Source: Bugula neritina (Eukaryota > Bryozoa > Gymnolaemata > Cheilostomatida > Bugulidae). Taken from it: DNA of 64,000 nucleotides. The notes beneath the pieces were generated by a model, which saw nothing but the letters and a program-made list of their open reading frames with translations, had not been told where the DNA came from and ran no database searches. Positions 1 to 13,100 of this stretch are shown here, piece after piece. The position numbers and the translations under genes are program-made. The stretch covers positions 46,001 to 110,000 of the forward strand of contig OZ037770.1 of assembly GCA_964035545.1 (NCBI GenBank), read 5' to 3'. Positions within the stretch are counted from its first letter, which is position 1. Every line of letters begins with the position of its first letter.

Positions 1-1140
1 CTATACGCTGTATATACTAACTATACACTGTATATACTAACTATACACTGTATATACTAACTACACACTGTATATACTAACTATACACCGTATATACTAA
101 CTATACACCGTATATACTAACTATACACTGTATATACTAACTATACACTGTATATACTAACTACACACTGTATATACTAACTACACACTGTATATACTAA
201 CTATACACTGTATTTACTAACTATACACTGTATATACTAACTATACACCGTATATACTATCTATACACTGTATATACTAACTATACACTGTATATACTAA
301 CTATACACTGTATATACTAACTATACACCGTATTTACTAACTATACACTGTATATACTAACTATACACTGTATATACTAACTATACACTGTATATACTAA
401 CTATACACTGTATATACTAACTATACACTGTATATACTAACTACACACTGTATATACTAACTATACACTGTATATACTAACTATACACCGTATATACTAA
501 CTATACACTGTATATACTAACTATACACCGTATATACTATCTATACACTGTATATATTAACTATACCCTGTATATACTAACTATACACTGTATATACTAA
601 CTAGTATACTGTATATACTATACACTGTATATACTAACTATACACTGTATATACTAACTATACACTGTATATACTAACTATACACCGTATATACTATCTA
701 GTACACTGTATATACTAACTGTACACTGTATATACTAACTATACACTGTATATACTATACACTGTATATACTATACACTGTATATACTAACTATACACTG
801 TATATACTAACTATACACCGTATATACTATCTAGTACACTGTATATACTATCTAGTACACCGTATATACTAACTATACACTGTATATACTAACTATACAC
901 TGTATATACTAACTGTACACTGTATATACTAACTATACACTGTATTTACTAACTATACACCGTATATACTAACTATACACTGTATATACTAACTATACGC
1001 TGTATATACTAACTATACACTGTATATACTAACTATACACTGTATATACTAACTATACACTGTATATACTATATACTAACTATACACTGTATATACTAAC
1101 TACACACTGTATATACTAACTATACACCGTATATACTAAC
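1..1140. repeat. 20-bp minisatellite carrying the NAV exon 20 donor
   Basis: About 56 copies of a 20-bp unit run up to the exon edge and off the left end of the window. On the minus strand the unit reads GTTAGTATATACAGTGTATA. The real donor is GTTAGTATATAC, so every unit holds a donor-like GTTAGT. Occasional units are shortened or have CCG for CTG. Confidence 0.95.
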
Positions 1141-1164
1141 CTCAGCAGAATTTCTCTCATCTGC
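1141..1164 (-). CDS. NAV: NAV exon 20: 24-nt microexon
   Basis: Eight codons, ADERNSAE, phase 0 on both sides, aligned with PEEKCQSE of NAV2. A good acceptor (pyrimidine-rich, TTTTGCAG) precedes it and GTTAGT follows. The donor sequence is repeated throughout the array at 1-1140. Confidence 0.7.
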
Positions 1165-4100
1165 CTGCAAAATAAAGAAAACAATATATTTAAATAGTAA
1201 AAAATGGATTGCAACAAAAAGATAACAATTTAAAGTAAATCTATACTAAGTGTGAAAATGGGCTGTTGTTAGCACGTACCGTAGAATACATGCTAGAGCT
1301 GGTGGAGTTTAGGCTAATCTGGGAGCCTCTCACTACAAGAGAAGAGAGTAGTAATACAGTAATATAGTAATATAGTAATATAGTAATACAGTAATATAGT
1401 AGTACAGTAATATAGTAATACAGTAATATAGTAATACAGTAATATAATAATACAGGTTACAGTAATATAGTATTACAAATGATAGTAGTATAGTAATATA
1501 GTAATACAGGTTACAGTAATATAGTAATACAGGTGATAGTAATACAGTAATATAGTAATATAGTAATACAGTAATACAGGTGATAGTAATATAGTAATAT
1601 AGTAATACTAGTAATATAGTAATACAGTAATACAGGTGATAGTAATACAGTAATATAGTAATATAAGTAAGCATACCATCTGGGTGGTCTTTGTTGATTG
1701 GCTGGCAGCACTGACTACAGAGGGACTTTCTCTCTACCACCCCGCTGTCACTCTCGTATCCCCCCTGATGCACGTGAGAATACAGACTAGCGGCAGCAGA
1801 GCCGGACAGCATGGAGTTGTGGCCGTGAGAGAGCTGGTAGTGTGTAGCCATAGTTCTACTTGGACAGTGTTTAGACTGAGCACCTCTAGATGAGCTGAAG
1901 CTCCTTGCGGGGCCAGCAGACGCCCCCCTTGCAGCTGTGTCACTAGTAGCTGATCTCATGACCCACACCGGACTGGCATTGTCACTCAGTCCACTGCCAG
2001 ACATGTCACTCGTCATGTAGGTATAACTACGTGGGTCCACGGCTGAGAGATTTCTACTCCTACCTGCAGTCAAAGTAATCAACTCACAGTCAACTAGTAG
2101 TTAGAGTATAACTCACAGTCAACTAGTAGTTAGAGTAAACAACTCACAGTCAACTAGTAGTTAGAGTAAACAACTCACAGTCAACTAGTAGTTAGAGTAA
2201 TCAACTCACAGTCAACTAATAGTTAGAGTAATCAACTCACAGTCAACTAATAGCTAGAGTAAACAACTCACAGTCAACTAGTAGTTAGAGTATTAGTTAG
2301 AGTATAACTCACCCAGAGTGTGGTACTTGTACAGATCATCTGGTTTATTGGCTAAACTTTGCTGAGTCTTAGAAGAGATCAAGCCTTTGGCCCTTTGCTG
2401 TTCGACTAAACACTTCTCTGTGATGGAATAGTTACAGCCCGAGTCACTGAGGTAGCCATTAGCTGTGGATCTGAGACTGAGTGGCACTCGGACACCTACA
2501 GTGTGTAACTCTATACAGTGTGTAACTCTATACAGTGTGAGTAACTCTATACAGTGTGTAACTCTACACAGTGTGTAACTCTACACAGTGTGTGTAACGC
2601 ACCATTCCTCTCCATCATGTCTGACGAGGTACAGGATATTTGTCCTTGACCTGGTCTATAAGGAGCAGCTAAACACTTCAAGTCGGTGTTGAAGAAGACA
2701 CCAGAGCTGTGATTGGTTGGGCTGTCTTCCGCAGTGTCAACGAGATCTAAAGTGTCACTGATGTCTCCAGAGCTCACTGAACTTGCGTCATCTTCGTCAA
2801 AGCTGTAAGAGAGAGACTGAGCTGTATAAGAGAGAGACTGAGCTGTATAAGAGAGAGACTGAGCTGTATAAGAGAGAGACTGAGCTGTATAAGAGAGAGA
2901 CTGAGCTGTATAAGAGAGAGACTGAGCTGTATAAGAGAGAGACTGAGCTGTATAAGAGAGAGACTGAGCTGTATAAGAGAGAGACTGAGCTGTATAAGAG
3001 AGAGACTGAGCTGTATAAGAGAGAGACTGAGCTGTATAAGAGAGAGACTGAGCTGTATAAGAGAGAGACTGAGCTGTATAAGAGAGAGACTGAGCTGTAT
3101 AAGAGAGAGACTGAGCTGTATAAGAGAGAGACTGAGCTGTATAAGAGAGAGACTGAGCTGTATAAGAGAGAGACTGAGCTGTATAAGAGAGAGACTGAGC
3201 TGTATAAGAGAGAGACTGAGCTGTATAACAGAGAGAGACTGAGCTGTATAACAGAGAGACTGAGCTGTATAACAGAGAGACTGGGCTGTATAAGAGAGAG
3301 ACTGAGCTGTATAACAGAGAGACTGAGCTGTATAACAGAGAGACTGGGCTGTATAAGAGAGAGACTGAGCTGTATAAGAGAGAGACTGAGCTGTATAACA
3401 GAGAGACTGAGCTGTATAACAGAGAGACTGAGCTGTATAACAGAGAGACTGGGCTGTATAAGAGAGAGACTGAGCTGTATAAGAGAGAGACTGAGCTGTA
3501 TAAGAGAGAGACTGAGCTGTATAAGAGAGAGACTGAGCTGTATAAGAGAGAGACTGAGCTGTATAAGAGAGAGACTGAGCTGTATAAGAGAGAGACTGAG
3601 CTGTATAAGAGAGAGACTGAGCTGTATAAGAGAGAGACTGAGCTGTATAAGAGAGAGATTGAGCTGTATAACAGAGAGACTGAGCTGTATAAGAGAGATA
3701 CTGAGCTGTATAAGAGAGAGACTGAGCTGTATAAGAGAGAGACTGAGCTGTATAAGAGAGAGACTGAGCTGTATAAGAGAGAGACTGAGCTGTATAAGAG
3801 AGAGACTGAGCTGTATAACAGAGTGACTGAGCTGTAAGTTAGGTCTCTGCATGTAGCTTCAGTACCCACTGTTTGAGTAACAAACATGTCTTTAGTATGA
3901 AAGGCAGCTAATGTGAATATCCTAAGGCTATGATTAACATATTGATGTGAGCAGCTCAGAAACAATGTTTCTGGGTTTATTTATAAAAGCTGTTTATAAT
4001 TTGTGGGCTAAAGAAAAGCCGGGCAACAAGGCAGAGCCACTGTATACACACTTGAGTGTTAAGCTAAGAACTGAGTCTAAACCAAAGAATTAATACAGTC

Positions 4101-7100
4101 ACAATATGTCAAGGAGGCAGGATGAGTGCTAGTATATTAAATTACTTGTAGTTGTTTAGTTCTCTAAGAGCAGGTCCCATATGTTACATGTATTGTCCTG
4201 AATACAGGTACTGAATACAGCTACTGAATACAGGTACTGAATACAACACAGCACCCACCTTGAACTAGTAAACCTACTCCAGTGTCCTACTCAACACACA
4301 GTCAACTAACTCAGTGAACCAGCTTAGTGAAGCTCTAAGGAATGGAGTGACAAAACAACCAGCAGGAATACATTAAACAAAAGTAAGGAGTGAATGCAGC
4401 TCTCAGTAAATGCAGCACTCAGTGAATGTGGTACTCAGTGAATGCAGCACATTATAGAAGTAGTCCAGGTGGCAGGCATGAAACAGGGTTACTGTTTGAT
4501 AAAGCAACAAGTTTATTTGCGAACTTGCAGTAGAATTGATGAGTTAATGATATGTAAACATGAGGGGTATTGAGATAGGCTGTTCCCAGAGAGACACCAT
4601 TGTCTAACAGCAAAGATAATGTGAGATTTAATTACTTCAATCTAACTTCAGTAGGACAATGTTATTAATAACAACAGACACAGTAATAATAATACAGAGT
4701 AGAGTATACTATATGTATAATACAGTAAATACTGGAGTATACTATATAATACAGAGTATACTATATAATACAGAGTAGAGAGAGTATAATACAGAGTATA
4801 GTAGAGTATAATACAGAGTATAGTAGAGTATAATACAGAGTATAGTAGAGTATAATACAGAGTATAGTAGAGTATAATACAGAGTAGAGAGTATAATACA
4901 GAGTAGAGAGAGTATAATACAGAGTAGAGAGAGTATAATACAGAGTAGAGAGAGTATAATACAGAGTATAATAGAGTATAATACAGAGTAGAGAGAGTAT
5001 AATACAGAGTAGAGAGAGTATAATACAGAGTATAGTAGAGTATAATACAGAGTATAGTAAAGTATAATACAGAGTATAGTAGAGTATAATACAGAGTATA
5101 GTAAAGTATAATACAGAGTATAGTAGAGTATAATACAGAGTATAGTAGAGTATAATACAGAGTATAGTAGAGTATAATACAGAGTAGAGTAGAGTATAAT
5201 ACAGAGTATAGTAGAGTATAATACAGAGTATAGTAGAGTATAATACAGAGTATAGTAGAGTATAATACAGAGTATAGTAGAGTATAATACAGAGTATAGT
5301 AGAGTATAATACAGAGTATAGTAAAGTATAATACAGAGTATAGTAGAGTATAATACAGAGTATAGTAAAGTATAATACAGAGTATAGTAGAGTATAATAC
5401 AGAGTATAGTAGAGTATAATACAGAGTATAGTAGAGTATAATACAGAGTAGAGTAGAGTATAATACAGAGTATAGTAGAGTATAATACAGAGTATAGTAG
5501 AGTATAATACAGAGTATAGTAGAGTATAATACAGAGTATAGTAGAGTATAATACTTGCAGAAATCGATTAAAGTGTTGACTTGGTGAACACTTGACTAAT
5601 GTAGTATTTGTACACACATCTACCTCAACACAGATATACTATATACAGATATACTATATACAGATACTATATACAGATATACTATATACAGATATACTAT
5701 ATACAGATATACTATATACAGATATACTATATACAGATATACTATAGTCAATACAGATATACTATATACAGATATACTATATACTATATACAGATATACT
5801 ATAGCCAATACAGATATACTATATACAGATACTATATACAGATATACTATATACAGATATACTATATACAGATATACTATATACAGATATACTATATACA
5901 GATATACTATATACTATACACAGATATATTATACACAGATATACTATATACAGATATACTATATACAGATATACTATATACAGATATACTATATACAGAT
6001 ATACTATATACTATATACAGATATACTATATACAGATATACTATATACAGATATACTATATACAGATATACTATATACAGATATACTATATACAGATATA
6101 CTATATACAGATATACTATATACAGATATACTATATACTATATACAGATATACTATATACATATATACTATATACAGATATACTATATACAGATATACTA
6201 TATACAGATATACTATATACAGATATACTATAGCCAATACAGATACTATATACAGATACTATATACAGATATACTATATACAGATATACTATATACAGAT
6301 ATACTATATACTATACACAGATATACTATACACAGATATACTATACACAGATATACTATATACAGATATACTATATACAGATATACTATATACAGATATA
6401 CTATATACAGATATACTATATACAGATATACTATATACTATATACAGATATACTATATACATATATACTATATACAGATATACTATATACAGATATACTA
6501 TATACAGATATACTATAGTCAATACTATATACTATACAGATGTGCTAGTAAAGAGTGCAGGTGTAAGTTAAGTCTGTCTAGTCATATAAGTCAGCAGAAA
6601 GGAATCGTGCAGGTGCATCAGCAGCAACCAATCATAGTGACAGAACCATTTCAGCAACCAATCATAGTGACAGAATCACCTCAGCAACCAATCATAGTGA
6701 CAGAATCACCTCAACAACCAATCATAGTGATAGAATCACCCCAGCAACCAATCAGAACACAGGCAGGCCCCATGTGGAGTAATAAATAGGGGAAAATCCA
6801 TGCAGGTAGCTTCCAGTAAGAAATTGATAATCATGAGCAATCAGTGATGTAATTAACTGGTAACTAATTTAACGGCAACTTTTTGGCATGTAATTTGTAG
6901 CTCTTAAAGCTGACATTAGCTTAAACATCGTAAGCATCCAGGTTATTTTGATAAAATCAATTACTGTTAATTAAAAGATCATACTTTTTTAGTAGCATTC
7001 ACAAAATATATACAAAAAATCTCAACTCAATATACCAGAAAAAATGAATTAAAATATATGTGTTAATAGCACTGATATTGACGTGACCGTGGCACATGAA

Positions 7101-10100
7101 AAATCTGAAAAAAGAGTTGTCTTCTTTTTTTCTATATTAATATATAGAGCTTGTCGTGAAAATAAAGATTTTTTTAAAAAAATATTGTGACCCTCTGGTA
7201 ACTTCCTGAATTTAGAAAATTAACTCATATATTTCTTTTCATGTGGACAACAGCTCACTTTTTTTTAAATTTATTTTGAAGCTCTTTTCGTAAAAAATAA
7301 TCAAAAGTAAAAAATCCAAAATTTTTACAAATTGGTTCGGGGCTTGACGTGAAAGGCATTTGGACGAAGATGTCAAGGTCACCATTAATAAATTTATTTC
7401 ATCACAATTCACAATACTGCACGGAAAGTTAATGAAGTGAGCTGAAAATTAGGTTGCTAGCATATTGATATACATTATATTGATTGTTGCAGTATTATTT
7501 TTGAAATTTGTTTTGTTATCAGTTATGTTTAACTTCTTCATAGAGCTGCTGTTAGACTAAGAGTAAGACATAATATTAGCAACAATGATAATATTAATAA
7601 TAATATTTATATTAAATTAAAATTATTATTAAATTCACGGTGAAGTATCACTATCACTATGAGTATGAGTATCGTATAAATTAATTATGAGTATGAGTAT
7701 CACTATGACATTAACTCAATCAATGATTGACTATTACTATGAATATGAATATGGCTTCTAATTCTTGTAACTTTTGACTATGACGATGCTGATACTGATA
7801 GTGATAATCACTGCCAGCCCAAGTCTCATACTCATAGTGATACTATTAGTATTAATAATTAGTATTACTATTAGTACAACTACTAGTATTACTCATAGTT
7901 CTGATAATGATGCAGATGATAGTTTTAAAAGTTCTACTTCTACTTTTATAGTAAGCTAGATTGTATATGTTGAGCTCTACTCATTTTTTACTACTGATTT
8001 GCTAATACTAATACTAATAGTAATAGTAATACTAATAATAGTTATAGTTGTTATAATGATAGTAATACTAATAGTAATAATAACTATTTCAATTTGATAA
8101 TTTATGTTTTATAACAGCATTATCGCTTATCATTTACATTGGTTCATAATATGCTTATTTTAATTTTGCTTTGTGTGTTTTGTCATGTTGTAAATTTAAG
8201 TTCGTATGGTTATTTAATGAACTAGAGAACTAGCCAAATGTTATGTAACGGTTGCAGTAATTTACTATAAACTCAGTGAAATTTAAAACCTAATTGATAT
8301 TACTATGACATTGATTGTACAGAGGTAGCTAAAATATACATTAAATTACCAATAATTTTAATTCGCCAATACACTATGAGTAGAACAATCAAATGCAATG
8401 ATAGAAAATTAATTAGTCATAGCAGCCCGTTGCTTGAGGAACATTGAGCTACAGGTCTAAAATGATGTAGTTTTGTGATCCCTTATATAACAAAATAATT
8501 TTTTCAAACTGGTTTAATACTTTTATTATAAACACGCTTATCAAAGTAACATGTTTTTGATGTATATTCTATTAAAAAAGCAATCACATCAGGTTTTCAA
8601 TTTGTATGTTGTACAAAGTTTATTATGGTGACAAGTTACTAAATCATATGGTTCAGCTTTGTAAAGTAAAGCTGATAAAATAAAAACAATTATGTGATTG
8701 TTTTACTGCTATATATTAAATTTAAATGAGTTGAATAATATCCTAGTGCAGTGAATTAGATATTTTTTTAGCTTTGGTACACCTGTTTGTTATAGGCTAA
8801 CATTCCACCAATAGAAGAATGGTGCAAGTAGAAGAAATTTCAGGCGCAGAAAGCTAAGGAGCAGTCAGAATGCTGCCAGAGTTGTGAAGAGGCACTTGAA
8901 AAAGCTGAATTTCAATAATGACATGAAATTCGTAACAGATCACCCTGGTGTATTTGAACTGACATGGCCAGCAGAGTTCTCGAAGTCACATACAACAGCT
9001 ATTTACATCATCATGGTTAGCTTAAATTTAATTCCTATATCAGTCTCTAATATATAGTTTGATATCTGCTGTAAATTTGCTTAAGGAGCATACACATAAC
9101 CAAAACTGAGTTACACTATAGTATTTGTTCTTGAATATATTTACCAAGATAAGTAGATTTGCTAATTCATTAACAGTAAAATTATAATGATACAACAATT
9201 TTTCTTTTAGATGATTCAATCAATAACACAAGACACTACAACATGGTTTTGCAGTTATAGAGTATTAATTTTCTGGCTCTTTCCAAATCTTCAGAGAAGG
9301 CAAAGAAAACCACTGTCAGCTTGCCTTTATAACTGAGTGCACGCGTCTTCCACCTACAGATGATGATAAACAATTTGCTGGTGTGGAACTTTCTAATTTT
9401 GTTTACAATGAAGATAGATTATAGGACATTATTCTTTATGTAAAGATTGTCAAGTTTTGTTATAATTAAGAACAGTTTTAGTTTCAATAAATCGGTTCAA
9501 CATTATGGACATCATTGCACAAGCATTTTAATCTTTACTATCTACAAAGGTATCTGATGGACTACTTGAAAATACAAAACTATGCTCCAGATACACAATG
9601 AACTGACCAGCAAAGTTAAAATGAGTTGGAGATGTAGAACATAATATCTTGTTCAAGGCTTTTCCCTGCTGTTGGAACCTTCTACTTCAGAACACTGAAT
9701 TGAACAAACATATGTAGATGTATGAAACTTTGCAAACAATAATAATGTGAAATTAGTTGCTAAGTATTACATTGCTAATAAATACAGCATTGTGTAATGT
9801 TTTATTTAATTTTTTTTGAGCCATTTGATCTATAGGCCTGCATAGTATTTACTATATTATAACTAATAAATTGCAGACACATTATGTCAGACCAGTTTCC
9901 ATTTAAATAGAATCGTGTAGGCTATCAAATTTGTAGAAGTAAAAAACCGAATTCTTATTGAGTAAAATACTTGCCTTTTTTTTCATGATGCCTCTACTGC
10001 TAAAAAGAGAAGTTTTTATCAATACAGCTCCATCAATCTGTATCCTGATGAAGCTAGTAGTTTAGGAACATTTGTGGCGGGGAGTGTAGGCTGAGCTGCA

Positions 10101-13100
10101 GTATAGGAAGAACCCCAACATATGTAATCTATTCAGCACATTATATGTATATTTATTCAAAAAAGAATTTAGAAAACGCTTTATGAAGCATGAACAAAGT
10201 AAAAATTAATGCTGGTGAAAGTAATATTATTACACCCATTAGAATTACTAGCAGCTATAGCATTAAAATTATGTATTTTCATAAAAATGTGTCTAATTTA
10301 TGCTACAAAGTTATTACTGCCAAAGGTTACAAAATTTACCAGTCACATTCATGCAGCTGGCGGAGAATAACTAACTTTCACATGCAATAAATACAATTAG
10401 TAGCTCAATCTAAAACTAATGCGCTATTAAATGTTAGGAGTATAAGTTATAGTTATTTTAAGGAATAATTGCAAAAAAGTTACTTAGAGGAATTTAACTC
10501 TTATTATAATGTAATTATCTTCCAAGATATATTACAACATCACTACTTGGATGCATACAATGTCATATTTATATTGGCATCAACATAATTTTCAATAATT
10601 TCCAATCTATTAACTTGAGCATTATGATTGTGATTATTTTATAAATAAGGCGATGATTAGGCACTGTTGGTATTTTGGTTCAATTTATTAATAGCTGTAA
10701 CAGGCAGAGTTGTAAATATAATGGATATATCAAAATTCCAATGGGTATAGTACTCTAACACAACATTGATACTAATAATTGTAGCCACTTACTCTTAGAG
10801 TTAGTGAATAATGATACAGTCATAACAATCTGAATTTCAATCAGCATTAGAGATAGGCTGACTGCTTTATAATATTATAGTTATGTCAAATTGAATTTAT
10901 TCACTATAACTATAAAATTTATGATTATAATTATAAATTAAAATAATTTAAATATTATATAATATATTGATAATTATTGGAATCATAATTATATTTATTG
11001 TTATGATCATTATGATTATAATTATTTAATATTATCTTTGTTTGTATTTAAAGTTGTTCCTTAAATTTAAAGTTGTTTAAGTTTTATAAATTTATTATAA
11101 TTATATTACTGTATAAGTATTGCTATTAGTATTAGTATAATTAAATTATTATAATTTATATTTTATTATTTATATTATTATTTATTTTACTTTTTATTTT
11201 AAGACCAGCAGTTCAAATTAATACTTGTGTCGTTTGTTTTATATTATAACTTACAAGTATAACTATTAACATAATAATTTTACATTTGTTATTAGTATTA
11301 CTATGAATATAAATATTTATATTAATATAAATATAGCTATTGGTATAACTTATACTTATAGTTATAACTAATATTATAAGTATTAGTTTCGAAACTGATT
11401 CTGCTCCGTAACTGATACTGTCATATGATTATCATTATGACTGATAATAGTATTAATAAATATAACCATTGAATATTATTAATAATAGTTCACCAATAGG
11501 CGACAGTCATAGACTTAGAGTTAGAGTGAGAGTCATAGACATACTCATAGTGATAGACTAGTGATACTCATAGTCATACTGATACTGTGATTCAGTTTCA
11601 CTGATTCAGTTACAAATTTTAAAACTTGGTTTTACGTAGACAACTACTAACCTATAATTCATCACAAAACGGTTGAAAATCATCATTTACTGCATATTTA
11701 AGAGTAATTTTCTGGTAGTGTGGTCGACATGATAATTGAAATTAAAATAGGGAAAATAATTATTTTGTGATTTACAGCAAGTTACAAACTAGCGAAATGG
11801 AATAGTCCATTTGAAAACAGTCAAATTAGTTACCTTTCTTGATGTTGCGTAGCTAACGTTAGTTATTAGTAGCCGCCCGAAGAGTAACATTCATGTGATT
11901 TGAACTACGAATAACGAGAATCTGTGACAAACCCGCTTCTTAATAACTTTACGCGATATAAACTCACGCTACAATAGGGCTATTTTGCCATCCCCACGTC
12001 AGAATAGGACACGGAGGGCACGCTCGCGGGCAAGTCTGGGCAAGTCCAAGACACCTAATATGACCACTTTTACTTACATTTTTGTAGTGTTTTCGTATAA
12101 GAAATTGGATAAAATGCTGATAAAACAGTTGAAAAGCATGCAAACTTTTGCTCAAATGTAATAAATAACCTGGAAGCTTACCGCCTTTAATTGTTACTAG
12201 TTGTCTATAGTACTGTATACTGTCATCATGAGAGCACCTGTTACTAGTTGTCTATAGTACTGTATACTGTCATCATGAGAGCACCTGTTACTAGTTGTCT
12301 ATAGTACTGTATACTGTCATCATGAGAGTACCTGTTACTAGTTGTCTATAGCACTGTATACAGTCATCATGAGAGTACCTGTTACTAGTTGTCTATAGTA
12401 CTGTATACTGTCATCATGAGAGTACCTGTTCCTAGTTGTCTATAGCACTGTATACACTCACCTGTCATCATCGACATCAGGGTACTTGTTGCTAGGCTTC
12501 ATACACTCCTGCACTCTCTGCATCCCTTCTCTAAATCTTTGCTGCATACGCCGTGCATAGACTGAGGCCCCTCCTTCACTGATATATCCACTGCAGTAAT
12601 CTGCATAGTCCCCCGTCCTGCTGTAAGGAGTACCTGTAGAACACCGGCACACAACAGGTGAACTACACTATAGTAAGTATACAATAAGTGTACTGTAAAT
12701 ATATAGTAAGTGTACTGCATGTGTAGTGTAAGTATATACTGTAAGTAAGTGTAGTGCAAGTACATACTGTAAGTAAGTGTAGTGTAAGTATATACTGTAA
12801 GTAAGTGTAGTGTAAGTATACTGTAAGTAAGTGTAGTGTAAGTATACTGTAAGTAAGTGTAGTGTAAGTATATACTGTAAGTAAGTGTAGTGTAAGTATA
12901 TACTGTAAGTAAGTGTAGTGTAAGTATACTGTAAGTAAGTGTAGTGTAAGTATATACTGTAAGTAAGTGTAGTGTAAGTATATACTGTAAGTAAGTGTAG
13001 TGTAAGTATATACTGTAAGTAAGTGTAGTGTAAGTATATACTGTAAGTAAGTGTAGGGTAAGTATATACTGTAAGTAAGTGTAGTGTAAGTATATACTGT

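Larger units (their letters stand above)
6790..12180. other. 5.4-kb AT-rich segment of NAV intron 15
   Basis: No NAV exon is needed here: exons 15 and 16 join in phase. Much of 7560-11600 is cryptic simple sequence of AGTATTAGTAATAATAG type, with many small inverted repeats. Two short coding-like fragments lie at 8800-9010 and 9270-9420. A CpG-richer block lies at 11820-12080. Confidence 0.6.

Noticed and set aside
1-1140. Telomeric or centromeric satellite
   Set aside because: No telomere hexamer; the array is short, inside a gene and bounded by an exon donor.
2547-3965. Long minus-strand frame of SSVSLLY/AQSLSYT repeats
   Set aside because: It runs through the acceptor array of NAV exon 16. 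Phase from exon 15 and NAV homology place the exon start at 2802, and the array would break the frame.
5608-6789. 393-codon plus-strand frame of Ile/Tyr/Gln repeats
   Set aside because: The frame exists only because the 15-bp unit lacks stops. No protein features, and the region is inside a NAV intron.
6790-12180. Whole segment as a large TIR element like 37017-40235
   Set aside because: No matching inverted termini found at its edges and the flanking arrays differ.
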